A stretch of DNA of 64,000 nucleotides from Prescottella equi (GTDB lineage Bacteria; Actinomycetota; Actinomycetes; Mycobacteriales; Mycobacteriaceae): positions 62,001 through 126,000 of the forward strand of contig NZ_JAIVAH010000005.1 in assembly GCF_020171745.1 (NCBI RefSeq), read 5' to 3'. Under the pieces are notes generated by a model. It was not told where the DNA came from and searched no databases. It saw nothing but the letters and a program-made list of their open reading frames with translations. Of the stretch, positions 43,337 to 51,614 are shown piece after piece; the stretch's first letter is position 1; every line of letters begins with the position of its first letter. The translations under genes and the position numbers were made by a program.

Positions 43337-44755
43337 ATGGCGACCGAGACCGCCGCGAGAGCATCGGTGGGACTGCGTTCGGAGCGCGGACCGATTCTGC
43401 TGTCGCTGATGCTCAGCACGTCACTGGTCGCGCTGGACAGCACGATCATCGCGACCGCGGTGCTCACGATCGTCGGCGACCTCGGCGGCTTCACCCAGTT
43501 CCCATGGCTGTTCTCGGTGTATCTGCTGGCGCAGGCCGTGTCGGTGCCGATCTACGGCAAGCTGGCCGACGTCTTCGGGCGCAAACCGATCATGTTGTTC
43601 GGCATCGCGGTGTTCGCGATCGGTTCGCTGCTGTGCGGTCTCGCATGGAGCATGCCGGCGCTGATCATCTTCCGCGCGATCCAGGGCCTGGGCGCCGGCG
43701 CGGTGCAGCCGATGAGCCTGACGATCGCCGGCGATATCTACACCGTCGCCGAGCGCGCCAAGGTCCAGGGCTACATCGCCAGCGTGTGGGGCGCGTCGGC
43801 GGTGCTCGGTCCGACGCTCGGCGGCGTGTTCTCCGAGTACCTGTCGTGGCGGTGGATCTTCCTGGTCAACCTGCCGCTGTGCGCGATCGCGGCGTGGATG
43901 TTGATGCGTAACTTCGCGGAGGAGAAGGTCACACGGCGCAGTCGCATCGACTACCCCGGCGCGATCCTGCTCACCGGCGGCGCGGCGCTGATGATCCTCG
44001 GCCTGCTCGAGGGCGGGCAGGCGTGGGAGTGGGTCTCCCCGGCCGGCATCGGCGTGTTCGCGGCCGGGGCGCTGCTGCTCGTCGCGTTCGTCGTCGTCGA
44101 ACGCCGGGTGGCCGACCCGATCCTGCCGCTGCACATGCTCACCCGCCGGGTGCTGGTCGCGAGCAGCCTGGTCTCGCTGTCCGTCGGCGCGATCCTGATG
44201 GGCCTGACGTCGTACGTGCCGACGTTCGTGCAGGGCGTCCTCGGCACCGGCGCCCTGGTCGCGGGCTTCGCGCTCGCGGTCCTCACGATCGGCTGGCCCA
44301 TCGCCGCGTCGCAGGCCGGACGGCTGTATCTGCGCGTCGGGTTCCGGACGACCGCGCTGATCGGCAGCGCCCTCGTGCTCGCCGGGTCGGCGCTGCTGTT
44401 GCTGCTCGCCGACGGCTCACCGGTGTGGCAGGTGGGCGCGACGTGCTTCGTGATCGGCTCCGGCATGGGCCTGATCGCGACGCCGACGCTCATCGCGGCG
44501 CAGTCCAGCGTGGACTGGAGCGAGCGCGGCGTGGTCACGTCCACCAACATGTTCGCGCGCTCGATCGGCAGTGCCGTCGGCGTCGCGGTGTTCGGTGCGC
44601 TCGTCAACTCCCGCGTCGGTGGCGCCGCCGAACCCGACCCGGCGGATCTCTCGGGCGCGATCCACCTCGTGTTCGTCGGCATCCTCGGTATCGCGGTGCT
44701 GCTGACGGTGTCGTCGGCGCTGATGCCGCGCGCGGAGAAGACGCGCGCGGACTGA
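43337..44755 (+). CDS. DHA2-family drug:H+ antiporter (EmrB/QacA type, 14 TM)
   Basis: 472 residues, about 14 membrane segments. ATG at 43337 with CAGGAG upstream; an overlapping GTG at 43334 is also possible. Motif LVALDSTIIATAVLTIVGDLGG in the first helix, YGKLADVFGRKP, and GPTLGGVFSEYLSWRWIFLVNLP are those of multidrug exporters of the DHA2 group. It probably exports hydrophobic compounds; the substrate is unknown. No regulator gene adjoins it. Confidence 0.92.
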   Translation: MATETAARASVGLRSERGPILLSLMLSTSLVALDSTIIATAVLTIVGDLGGFTQFPWLFSVYLLAQAVSVPIYGKLADVFGRKPIMLFGIAVFAIGSLLCGLAWSMPALIIFRAIQGLGAGAVQPMSLTIAGDIYTVAERAKVQGYIASVWGASAVLGPTLGGVFSEYLSWRWIFLVNLPLCAIAAWMLMRNFAEEKVTRRSRIDYPGAILLTGGAALMILGLLEGGQAWEWVSPAGIGVFAAGALLLVAFVVVERRVADPILPLHMLTRRVLVASSLVSLSVGAILMGLTSYVPTFVQGVLGTGALVAGFALAVLTIGWPIAASQAGRLYLRVGFRTTALIGSALVLAGSALLLLLADGSPVWQVGATCFVIGSGMGLIATPTLIAAQSSVDWSERGVVTSTNMFARSIGSAVGVAVFGALVNSRVGGAAEPDPADLSGAIHLVFVGILGIAVLLTVSSALMPRAEKTRAD

Positions 44756-44776
44756 TCCGGCGGCTAGATTCGGGCG

Positions 44777-45391
44777 ATGACGCTCACCGAGGCTTGGTCG
44801 GCCTACATGTCGGTGCTCCGAGAACTCGCTCCGGCGACCGCCGCATCGATTCGACCTCCTCGGTCCCCTCTGGATCGAGAAGACGCCGAACGCGCCACGA
44901 CCACGTGGACGGACGAGGTGCGTGAGTTCTACGCCCTCCACGACGGACAGGACACGGACGGACAGGACACGGCAGGAACCGCGCTGCCGAACCTGATGCT
45001 CCTCTCGCTCGACGAGGTGGTGACCGCGCATCGACCGTGCCGGGAGTCCCTTCACGACACCGACGACCTCGATGCCGACTGGCCCGCAATTGCCCGCGGA
45101 CAGCAGGCGGGCGAAATCGCCCACATGTTCCTCGATGCGTACGTTCCGTTCGCCGAGGACGGCGCCGGCGACTACCGGATCGTCGACACCCGTTCCGGTG
45201 AACACCGCGGCTGCGTCCGCGCGTTCGGGTGGGAGGGCGCCGACGAGGTGGGCCCGCAGTTCCCGTCACTGGCCGAGTACGTCGATTCCGTGCGCCGGAG
45301 CCTGGAGACCGGCGAGGAGCATTCGTATCTGGTTCCGAGAGTCGAGGACGGCGTCCTCTTCTGGGAGGTCGACGACTCCGGTCGCATCTGA
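44777..45391 (+). CDS. SMI1/KNR4 (SUKH)-like protein
   Basis: 204 residues, acidic, no signal peptide. WTDEVREFYALHDGQ, a LSLDEVV segment, FVPFAEDGAGDYRIVD-like residues (about 120-140) and a C-terminal FPSLAEYVDSVRRSL follow the SUKH fold pattern. In bacteria SUKH proteins are often immunity proteins of polymorphic toxins, but many are solitary housekeeping or regulatory proteins. No toxin gene is adjacent. An in-frame 15-bp tandem duplication encodes DGQDT twice at about residues 55-65. Confidence 0.75.
   Translation: MTLTEAWSAYMSVLRELAPATAASIRPPRSPLDREDAERATTTWTDEVREFYALHDGQDTDGQDTAGTALPNLMLLSLDEVVTAHRPCRESLHDTDDLDADWPAIARGQQAGEIAHMFLDAYVPFAEDGAGDYRIVDTRSGEHRGCVRAFGWEGADEVGPQFPSLAEYVDSVRRSLETGEEHSYLVPRVEDGVLFWEVDDSGRI
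44942..44971 (+). repeat. 15-bp tandem duplication inside the SUKH-like gene
   Basis: GACGGACAGGACACG occurs twice head to tail with no mismatch, adding five residues (DGQDT) in frame. It looks like a recent slippage duplication. Confidence 0.9.
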
Positions 45392-45517
45392 CGACCCTCG
45401 CGGGCATCGGCGACGACGAGAGCGTCCACGGCATTCCACTGGCGGATTCACCTTCGCTCTGGACAGCTGAACGGGATCAACCCGACAAGGCCGACCAAAG
45501 CCCGGATGTCGGTCGTC

Positions 45518-45523
45518 TATTCT
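45518..45523 (+). promoter_or_regulatory. Candidate -10 of the cobalamin-riboswitch transcript
   Basis: TATTCT lies just upstream of the first recognisable riboswitch helix. No convincing -35 was found. Confidence 0.35.
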
Positions 45524-45529
45524 TCACGA

Positions 45530-45698
45530 TGTCGTCACGGTGTTCGGGAAGTCCGGTAGAAGCCGGCGCGGTACTCGCCACTGTGGGCAGGTACGTCGAC
45601 TACTAGGGGTTCGACCCCAGCCACTGGGTGCACATGCATCCGGGAAGGCGTAGTCGGCGGTTATCCCTGCCGAGCCAGGAGACCGGCCGTGACGCATA
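45530..45698 (+). ncRNA. Cobalamin (B12) riboswitch
   Basis: The conserved elements occur in the expected order: GGGAAGTCCGGTAGAAGCCGG, spanning 45546-45566 (the GGGAA...CCGGT...AGCCGG block), CGCCACTGTG (45577-45586), AGCCACTGGG (45619-45628), CCGGGAAGGCG (45640-45650) and the B12 box AGCCAGGAGACCGGCC (45673-45688). It precedes an ABC transporter gene set. By known behaviour, adenosyl- or methylcobalamin binding would lower downstream expression. It fills most of the 345-bp gap between the SUKH-like gene and the lipoprotein gene. Confidence 0.93.
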
Positions 45699-45736
45699 CC
45701 TGCACGTTTTCCACGAGTCATGGAAGGCGGGTCGCT

Positions 45737-46723
45737 TTGCGTACCCCTATCTCTCGCCGAGTCATCTCCACGGCAGCGGTGTCGATCGCCGCCGCTCTCA
45801 CCCTCACCGCGTGTGGAGGATCGTCGAACGACGACGCCGACACCGCCGCGATCTCCCTGCAGAACTGCGGGCGCACCGTCACCCTCGGCGGTCCGGCCGA
45901 GCGGGCCGTCACCCTCAACCAGGGCGCCACCGAGTCGGCGCTGTCGATCGGTGCCGAGGGGCAGATGGCCGGCACCGCATACCTCGACGACACCATCGCC
46001 CCGCAGTGGCAGGCCGCGTACGCGCAGGTTCCGGCGCTGGACGAGAAGGACTACCCCAGCCGCGAGGCGCTGCTCGAGACCAAACCGGACCTGGTGTTCG
46101 CGTCCTACTCGAGCGCGTTCGACGACAAGGCCGTCGGCTCACAGGAATCGTTCGACGAACTGGGCATCGCCACGTACGTCTCGCCGTTCGGCTGCCAGGA
46201 CAAGTCGAAGCGCCCGCCGGTCGCGTGGGATTCCATCGCCACCGAGATCACCGACTACGGCACCCTGTTCGGTCGCGAGACCGAGGCCGACGCCGTCGTC
46301 GCGCAGATGCGCGGCACCCTCACCGGCATCGAGTCCGCCGCCCCGGCGAAGGGCAAGACGATCTTCTGGTACGACAGCAACACCGACACCCCGTACGTCG
46401 GCGGCAACGCGGGCGGCCCGCAGCTGATCATCGACGCGGTCGGCGGCACCAACGTGTTCGCGAACTCCAATGGCGCCTGGCTGGACGGCAGCTGGGAGAC
46501 GGTGCTGGCCGCGAACCCGGACGTCATCGTCCTGGCCGACGCGTCGTGGGACACCGCCGAGGAGAAGAAGAACTACCTCCGCAACGATCCCGCGCTGAAG
46601 GACCTGAAGGCGGTGCGCGACAACGCGTTCGTCGTGGTGCCGTTCTCGGCGAGCACGCCCGGTCCGCGCCTGATCGAGGGCGCGTCCCTCGTCAGCGAGC
46701 AGCTGGGCGGCGGCCGGGCATGA
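45737..46723 (+). CDS. Corrinoid-type ABC transporter solute-binding lipoprotein (BtuF/FecB fold)
   Basis: 328 residues from a TTG at 45737 with GGAAGG at good spacing. An alternative GTG at 45689 lies inside the B12 box of the riboswitch and adds 16 odd residues. The signal peptide has lipobox LTLTAC (Cys26), then a type III binding fold (SIGAEGQMAGTAYLDD, ETKPDLVFASYSS, ANPDVIVLADASW). The fold also serves siderophores and haem, but the riboswitch upstream points to cobalamin or a corrinoid precursor. The stop overlaps the permease ATG. Confidence 0.88.
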   Translation: MRTPISRRVISTAAVSIAAALTLTACGGSSNDDADTAAISLQNCGRTVTLGGPAERAVTLNQGATESALSIGAEGQMAGTAYLDDTIAPQWQAAYAQVPALDEKDYPSREALLETKPDLVFASYSSAFDDKAVGSQESFDELGIATYVSPFGCQDKSKRPPVAWDSIATEITDYGTLFGRETEADAVVAQMRGTLTGIESAAPAKGKTIFWYDSNTDTPYVGGNAGGPQLIIDAVGGTNVFANSNGAWLDGSWETVLAANPDVIVLADASWDTAEEKKNYLRNDPALKDLKAVRDNAFVVVPFSASTPGPRLIEGASLVSEQLGGGRA

Positions 46724-47778
46724 GCGTGACGACCCGGGTCCCCGCCCGGGTTCGCACGACGACGGCCACCGGTTGGTCGGCGACGCTGGCCGTGTTGCTC
46801 GTGCTGAGCTGCGCGGCCGGCGTCGCGATCGGCGCGGCCGACCTGTCGATCGGCACCGTGGTCGAAGCCATCGCCGGACGCCTCGGCATCGGACCCGGCA
46901 CCGATCTGCTGACCACCCACATCGTCGTCGACCTGCGGCTGCCGAGAGTCCTCGCCGCAGCGCTGGTCGGCGCCGGGCTGGCGCTGTGCGGGGCGGTGTT
47001 GCAGTCGCTGACCGGCAATGCGCTGGCCGATCCCTACCTGCTGGGCATGTCCGGCGGCGCCTCGCTGGGCGCTGTGCTCGCACTGACCGCCGGTGTCGGG
47101 ACGATCGGCTTCCTCGGCCTGAGCGCGGTGTCGGCGGCCGCGTTCGTGGCCGCACTCGGCAGTCTGCTGCTGGTGTTCCTCATCTCGACATCCCGCTCGG
47201 GTGCACTCTTGCCCGGACGTCTCGTCCTCGCCGGTATCGCGGTCGGGCAGTTCGCGGCGGCCGTGACGTCGGCGCTGGTGCTGCTCGGGGACCGCGACGC
47301 CGCGCACCGGGTGCTGCAGTGGACGCTCGGCTCGGTCGCCGGGGTCCGCTGGTCCGGGCTCGCCACCATCGCGGTGGTCGTCGCGGTCACCACCGTCGTG
47401 ATGCTCGCGCACGCGCGAGTGCTGGACTCCTTCGCGTTCGGCGAGCGGGCCGCCGCGAGCCTGGGCACCGACGTCGAGCGCTCCCGCTGGGTGCTCTACG
47501 GCGTGGCCTCGCTGTGCACCGCGGCCCTCGTGGCGCAGGCCGGGGTGATCGGGTTCGTCGGACTCGTCGTCCCCCACGCCGCCCGAATGCTCGTCGGCCC
47601 GTTGCACGCTCGGCTGCTGCCCGTCGTGGCTCTGGTCGGCGCGGTGTTGCTGGTGTGGGCCGACATCGCGGCGCGCACCGTCCTGCCGGGACGCGAACTG
47701 CCGATCAGCATCGTCACCGCGGTCGTCGGCGTGCCGGTGTTCGTCCTGCTGCTACGGCGTCGAGGGGCCCGCGCATGA
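46720..47778 (+). CDS. btuC: FecCD/BtuC-family ABC permease
   Basis: 352 residues, about ten membrane helices. LRLPRVLAAALVGAGLALCGAV with QSLTGNALADPYLLGMSGGA is the FecCD/BtuC signature; GVIGFVGLVVPHAARMLVGP is the ATPase-coupling loop; PGRELPISIVTAVVGVPVF closes the protein. ATGA overlaps with both neighbours show tight translational coupling. The symbol is inferred from the riboswitch; siderophore permeases look alike. Confidence 0.9.
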   Translation: MSVTTRVPARVRTTTATGWSATLAVLLVLSCAAGVAIGAADLSIGTVVEAIAGRLGIGPGTDLLTTHIVVDLRLPRVLAAALVGAGLALCGAVLQSLTGNALADPYLLGMSGGASLGAVLALTAGVGTIGFLGLSAVSAAAFVAALGSLLLVFLISTSRSGALLPGRLVLAGIAVGQFAAAVTSALVLLGDRDAAHRVLQWTLGSVAGVRWSGLATIAVVVAVTTVVMLAHARVLDSFAFGERAAASLGTDVERSRWVLYGVASLCTAALVAQAGVIGFVGLVVPHAARMLVGPLHARLLPVVALVGAVLLVWADIAARTVLPGRELPISIVTAVVGVPVFVLLLRRRGARA

Positions 47779-48587
47779 GCCACCACTCCCCCGAAATCCG
47801 CGCCGAGAACGTCACGTGGTCCGTGGACGGCACCACGATCCTCGACGGCGTCACCTGCCACGCGCCGTCGAGACGGGTCACCGGACTCATCGGCCCCAAC
47901 GGCTCCGGAAAGACGTCGCTGCTGTCGGCGATGGCGCGGCTCGTCCGCCCCGACCGCGGACGCGTGATGGTCGGCGACGAACCCGCCGCCGACATCAATC
48001 GCCGCGAGTTCGCGCGGACCGTGGCTCTGGTGGAACAGCATTCGGCCACCGAACTGGAACTGACGGTGGAGCAGATCGTCGAACTCGGCGCGATCCCCCA
48101 CCGCGGCGGCTGGGCCCGGCCCGCCGCCGTCGGGACCGCCGACGTGGTGACCGCGAGCCTGGCAATGGCCGGGATCACCGAACTACGACACCGCCTGTGG
48201 CAGAGCCTGTCCGGCGGCGAGAAGCAGAAGACCCAACTGGCGCGGGCGTTCGCGCAGTGCCCCTGCGTGGTCCTGCTCGACGAACCGACCAATCACCTCG
48301 ACGTCTCCGCGTCGCTCGAACTGCTCGACCTGATCCGCGAGCGCGGATTGACGACCGTCGCGGCGATGCACGACCTCAACCTCGCCGCAATGTACTGCGA
48401 CCACCTCGTGGTCCTGGACGGCGGCCGTGTCGTCACCGAGGGCGCGCCCGAGGAGGTCCTCACCGAAGAACTACTCGCCGACGTCTACGGGATCGACGCG
48501 ATCGTCCAGCCGCACCCACGCACGGGACGACCGATGGTGGTGCTGTGCGGCACGACCGGTGCCGCAATCGAAAGGCTTTCCTCATGA
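47775..48587 (+). CDS. btuD: BtuD/FecE-type ABC ATPase
   Basis: 270 residues. Walker A GPNGSGKT at about 40-47, signature LSGGEKQK, Walker B VVLLDEPTNHLDV and the switch His in MHDLNLAAMYCDH are intact, so it should be active. The last 30 residues form the extended C-terminus usual in this subfamily. It powers the permease encoded just upstream. Confidence 0.92.
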   Translation: MSHHSPEIRAENVTWSVDGTTILDGVTCHAPSRRVTGLIGPNGSGKTSLLSAMARLVRPDRGRVMVGDEPAADINRREFARTVALVEQHSATELELTVEQIVELGAIPHRGGWARPAAVGTADVVTASLAMAGITELRHRLWQSLSGGEKQKTQLARAFAQCPCVVLLDEPTNHLDVSASLELLDLIRERGLTTVAAMHDLNLAAMYCDHLVVLDGGRVVTEGAPEEVLTEELLADVYGIDAIVQPHPRTGRPMVVLCGTTGAAIERLSS

Positions 48588-49336
48588 ACACCATTCAGCA
48601 CAATCGCTGGGTGATCGTCACCGCCCCCACCGATCGCGGCGACGACCCGCGCGACCAGGTCAGCGCCGCACTGCGGGTGCTCGCGGAGCGCCACCCCGAC
48701 ACCGCCTTCCTCACCGCGGTGCTCGGCGGATCGGGGACGTCGGTCACCGGCGCCCTCGACGAGGCGGCCGCGTCCGGGGCCACCGAGATCGTGGTGGTGA
48801 GCGCGCAGACCGTACTGGACCGCAAGATCGACGCGTGGTTCCGCCGGGTCATCGGGCACTGGCTGCGCGAACGCGGCGCCGACGCGCCGGACGTGCGTCT
48901 GGCGCCGCCGTTGTCCGACACCACGAACTACGCCGATCTGCTCGACGCCGCGATCACCGCCCCGGCGACACCGGCCCGCACCACCACCGCGCCCCTGACC
49001 TCGCCGGCGTGGGACGAGGTGCCCGGGTTCGCGCGGCACGTGCTGGTGTGCCGCGGCCCGCGGTGCTCGGCGCGCGGCGGACCGGAAACCGCAGAGGCCC
49101 TGGACAACGCGCTCGAGGCCCGCGGCCTGGGTGACGACGACGTCCTCGTCACCCAGACCGGCTGCATGTTCCCGTGCTCGCAGTCGCCCGTCGTCGCGGT
49201 GTACCCGGACGACACGTGGTACGCCTCGTTGACCGCCGACCGCGTCGATCGGTTCGTCGACGAGCACCTCGTCGAGGGGCGACCGGTCACCGAGTGGCAC
49301 GGTGTCCGACGCGAATCTGCGATCCTGGAGGCATGA
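48584..49336 (+). CDS. CbiX-like / thioredoxin-like [2Fe-2S] ferredoxin fusion protein
   Basis: 250 residues. Residues 8-125 resemble a sirohydrochlorin-chelatase (CbiX-type) fold: TAFLTAVLGGSGTSVTGALDEAA and GATEIVVVSAQTVLDRK. The metal-binding His of CbiX (HGSR box and the later His) are replaced, TAPTDRG and LDRKID standing there. Residues about 150-235 are a thioredoxin-like ferredoxin with Cys156, Cys161, Cys194 and Cys198 (CRGPRC, GCMFPC) and PVVAVYPDDTWY. Co-transcription with the B12-riboswitch transporter supports a role in corrinoid or cobalt handling or reduction; chelatase activity is doubtful. Confidence 0.8.
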   Translation: MNTIQHNRWVIVTAPTDRGDDPRDQVSAALRVLAERHPDTAFLTAVLGGSGTSVTGALDEAAASGATEIVVVSAQTVLDRKIDAWFRRVIGHWLRERGADAPDVRLAPPLSDTTNYADLLDAAITAPATPARTTTAPLTSPAWDEVPGFARHVLVCRGPRCSARGGPETAEALDNALEARGLGDDDVLVTQTGCMFPCSQSPVVAVYPDDTWYASLTADRVDRFVDEHLVEGRPVTEWHGVRRESAILEA

Positions 49337-49623
49337 CCACCGCCGCCCGCGTCACCATCACGTACTGCACACAGTGCAACTGGCTGCTCCGTGCCGGATG
49401 GATGGCCCAGGAGTTGCTGAACACCTTCGGGACCGAACTGGGCGAGGTGGCAATGATTCCCGGTACCGGCGGGATCTTTGTGGTCACCGCCGGCGATACG
49501 GTTGTGTGGGATCGCAAGCGCGACGGCGGTTTTCCCGACATCGTGACGCTCAAGAAGTTGGTGCGCGACGCGGTCGTCCCGGACCGGGATCTCGGGCACG
49601 CGGACCGCGCGCGGGGCGACTGA
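49333..49623 (+). CDS. SelW/SelT/Rdx-family redox protein (Cys-x-x-Cys form)
   Basis: 96 residues from an ATG overlapping the previous stop (GGAGGCATGA, ribosome site GGAG). ITYCTQCNWLLRAGWMAQELL holds the CxxC at Cys12/Cys15, and VWDRKRDGGFPDI is the second Rdx motif. The family is thioredoxin-like; a Cys replaces selenocysteine. As last gene of the B12-controlled unit it may be a redox partner of the ferredoxin-like protein encoded upstream. Function is not established. Confidence 0.88.
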   Translation: MTTAARVTITYCTQCNWLLRAGWMAQELLNTFGTELGEVAMIPGTGGIFVVTAGDTVVWDRKRDGGFPDIVTLKKLVRDAVVPDRDLGHADRARGD

Positions 49624-49638
49624 CCTCGAGGGGTTGAC

Positions 49639-49657
49639 GGTCGCCCGCTCAGCGACC
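49639..49657 (+). terminator. Weak hairpin after the cobalamin operon
   Basis: GGTCGC pairs with GCGACC across a 7-base loop, 16 bp after the SelW-like stop. No T-run. It could end the transcript or be an operator for the aldehyde dehydrogenase downstream. Confidence 0.35.
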
Positions 49658-49771
49658 ACGCTGGATCACAGGCATGTTCGGGCGCTCCACAACCCGTGAA
49701 CCGGCCGACCCCCGTCGCGCGTCGGCCGCAGTGAGACAGCTGTGCATACGCACGATGGAGCTGAGGCAGTC

Positions 49772-51196
49772 ATGACCACGCACCAGGTAGACACCGGCGC
49801 AATTGATTCGGACATCACGGACGCAGACGCAACCGCCGGAGTCGTCGACAGACTCCGAAAGGTGCACGCGAGCGGGCGCACCAGAAGCGCCGAGTGGCGG
49901 ATCGAACAGCTGCGCGGCATCGAGCGCATGTTGGAAGAGCGCGAGGACGAAATCGTCCGGGCACTGGCGGAGGATCTCGGGCGCGACCCGTTCGAAGGCT
50001 GGATGACCGACATCCTCGACCTGAAGATCGAGGCCCGGCACGCCCGCAAACACCTGCGACGATGGATGCGCAACCGGCCACAACTGCTGCCGTTGGGACA
50101 AATGCCGGCGTTGGGATGGGTGCAGTACGAACCGCTGGGCGTCGTGCTCGTCATCGGAGCGTGGAACGTCCCGGTGCTGGTCACGCTCGGACCGCTGATC
50201 AATGCCGTGTCGGCGGGGAACTGTGTGGCGGTCAAGCCGTCGGAACTCGTCCCCGCCTCGTCGCGTCTGCTGGCCCGCCTGCTCCCCGAGTACCTCGACA
50301 CCGAAGCTGTCGCGGTCGTCGAAGGTGACGGTCGCACCACGCAGGCCCTGCTCGCACAGGGTTTCGATCATGCGGTCTTCACCGGCGGCACCGAGATCGG
50401 CCGGAAGATCCTGGCCGGGGCCGCGCCGCACCTGACGCCGGTGACCCTCGAACTCGGCGGCAAGGACCCTGTGATCGTCATGGAGGACGCGGACCTCGCC
50501 GTCGCCGCCCGCCGGATCGCCTGGACCAAGGTTTTCGCCTCCGGGCAGGCCTGTCTCGAGGCCGACTACGTCTTGGCGGCGCGTACCATCCGGGACGAAC
50601 TGGTCCAACAGTTGGTCCACAGCCTCGAGGAATTCCGTCCGGAGGGATCCCCGCCGGGCCTGCGCATCGTCAACGAGCGCCAGTTCGACCGACTGGCCGG
50701 GTACCTCGCCGGTACCGGGGCGAGGGTTGTGTACGGCGGCGGTTCCGATCGAGCCTCGCTGACGGTCGAGCCCACTGTTCTGGTGGACCCGAGCCCCGAC
50801 GAACCGATCATGCGGGAGGAGATCTTCGGGCCGATCCTGCCGGTACTCGCTGTCGACTCGTTGGACGAGGCAATCGAATTCGTGACGGCACGACCGAAAC
50901 CACTCGCCGCCTATATCTTCACGAAGTCGCCGCGGACTCGTCGCCGGTTCCTCTCCGAAATCAGCTCCGGCGCAGCGGTGGTCAATCATCTCGCCATCCA
51001 CGTCGTGGCACCCCAGCTCCCACTCTGCGGCGTCGGATACAGCGGCATGGGCCGATACCACGGCCGGTGGGGTTTCGAGACCCTCAGCCACCGGAAGGCT
51101 GTGCTGGTCAAGCCGTTCCGCCCTGATCCCCGCTTCGCCTACCCGCCCTACGGCAACCTGGCGCGCAAACTGATACGGCGGCTGTACCGGGGCTGA
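49772..51196 (+). CDS. Class 3 aldehyde dehydrogenase (coniferyl/fatty-aldehyde type)
   Basis: 474 residues from the ATG at 49772. Catalytic residues: Asn132 (IGAWNVP), Glu227 (LELGGKDP) and Cys261 (SGQACLEADYVL). The order ALEDLGRDPFEGWMTDI-like N-terminus, MREEIFGPILPV and the C-terminal GVGYSGMGRYHGRWGFETLSH is that of ALDH3-type enzymes such as coniferyl aldehyde dehydrogenase, with an extended cationic tail (RKLIRRLYRG) like membrane-associated fatty-aldehyde enzymes. Stands alone on the plus strand; the 10-bp element GCTCCACAAC lies at 49684-49693. Confidence 0.92.
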   Translation: MTTHQVDTGAIDSDITDADATAGVVDRLRKVHASGRTRSAEWRIEQLRGIERMLEEREDEIVRALAEDLGRDPFEGWMTDILDLKIEARHARKHLRRWMRNRPQLLPLGQMPALGWVQYEPLGVVLVIGAWNVPVLVTLGPLINAVSAGNCVAVKPSELVPASSRLLARLLPEYLDTEAVAVVEGDGRTTQALLAQGFDHAVFTGGTEIGRKILAGAAPHLTPVTLELGGKDPVIVMEDADLAVAARRIAWTKVFASGQACLEADYVLAARTIRDELVQQLVHSLEEFRPEGSPPGLRIVNERQFDRLAGYLAGTGARVVYGGGSDRASLTVEPTVLVDPSPDEPIMREEIFGPILPVLAVDSLDEAIEFVTARPKPLAAYIFTKSPRTRRRFLSEISSGAAVVNHLAIHVVAPQLPLCGVGYSGMGRYHGRWGFETLSHRKAVLVKPFRPDPRFAYPPYGNLARKLIRRLYRG

Positions 51197-51368
51197 GAAG
51201 TCCGACGTGGATCGCGTCGGGACTGACGACACTCGTTGTCCACCAAGTTGACACAGTCCGGTTCAAGCTGACCGATCGACCTCCTTTCGGTGTGCCATAC
51301 GCTCGCTCGCGGGCAGCTGAGCTACGTACTGACCAACGCCGGGTATAGGGCAATGCCAATTGCCGGCT

Positions 51369-51614
51369 TCACGACTTGCCGATAGCTGACTTCATGTCTC
51401 CGTTGAGATTCCGCCAACTTGGCGAGTCGGCGAGGTCGTAGAACTGGCCGCCGATAGTCTCGCGCAGCGCGTCCTGGTCGCCGCCTCGGATGATCCCGTA
51501 GGACTTCCGAGTGCCCAACGCGCAGCGGCCGTCGACACCTATGGTTGGTGCGACTTGGTCAGCCTGCAGCGGGCGCTGGTGGACGTACAGCCGCGGTGAG
51601 GTCGACATCGTCAA
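51369..51614 (-). CDS. Small ORF or gene remnant of unknown function
   Basis: An 81-codon open frame on the minus strand whose first part overlaps the 3' end of the DHA2 transporter gene. The C-terminal 50 residues (KSYGIIRGGDQDALRETI, FYDLADSPSWRNL) look like real protein rather than a shadow frame, but I do not recognise a family, and no ribosome site precedes the ATG. It may be the surviving end of a larger gene. The rest of the gap back to the aldehyde dehydrogenase (51197-51368) shows nothing but a short inverted repeat GGCAAT...ATTGCC near 51350. Confidence 0.35.
   Translation of the reverse strand: MTMSTSPRLYVHQRPLQADQVAPTIGVDGRCALGTRKSYGIIRGGDQDALRETIGGQFYDLADSPSWRNLNGDMKSAIGKS

Noticed and set aside
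45737-48587. Calling the transporter a siderophore importer for the nearby NRPS product
   Set aside because: The family cannot separate the two, but the cobalamin riboswitch directly upstream and lack of an iron box favour corrinoid uptake.
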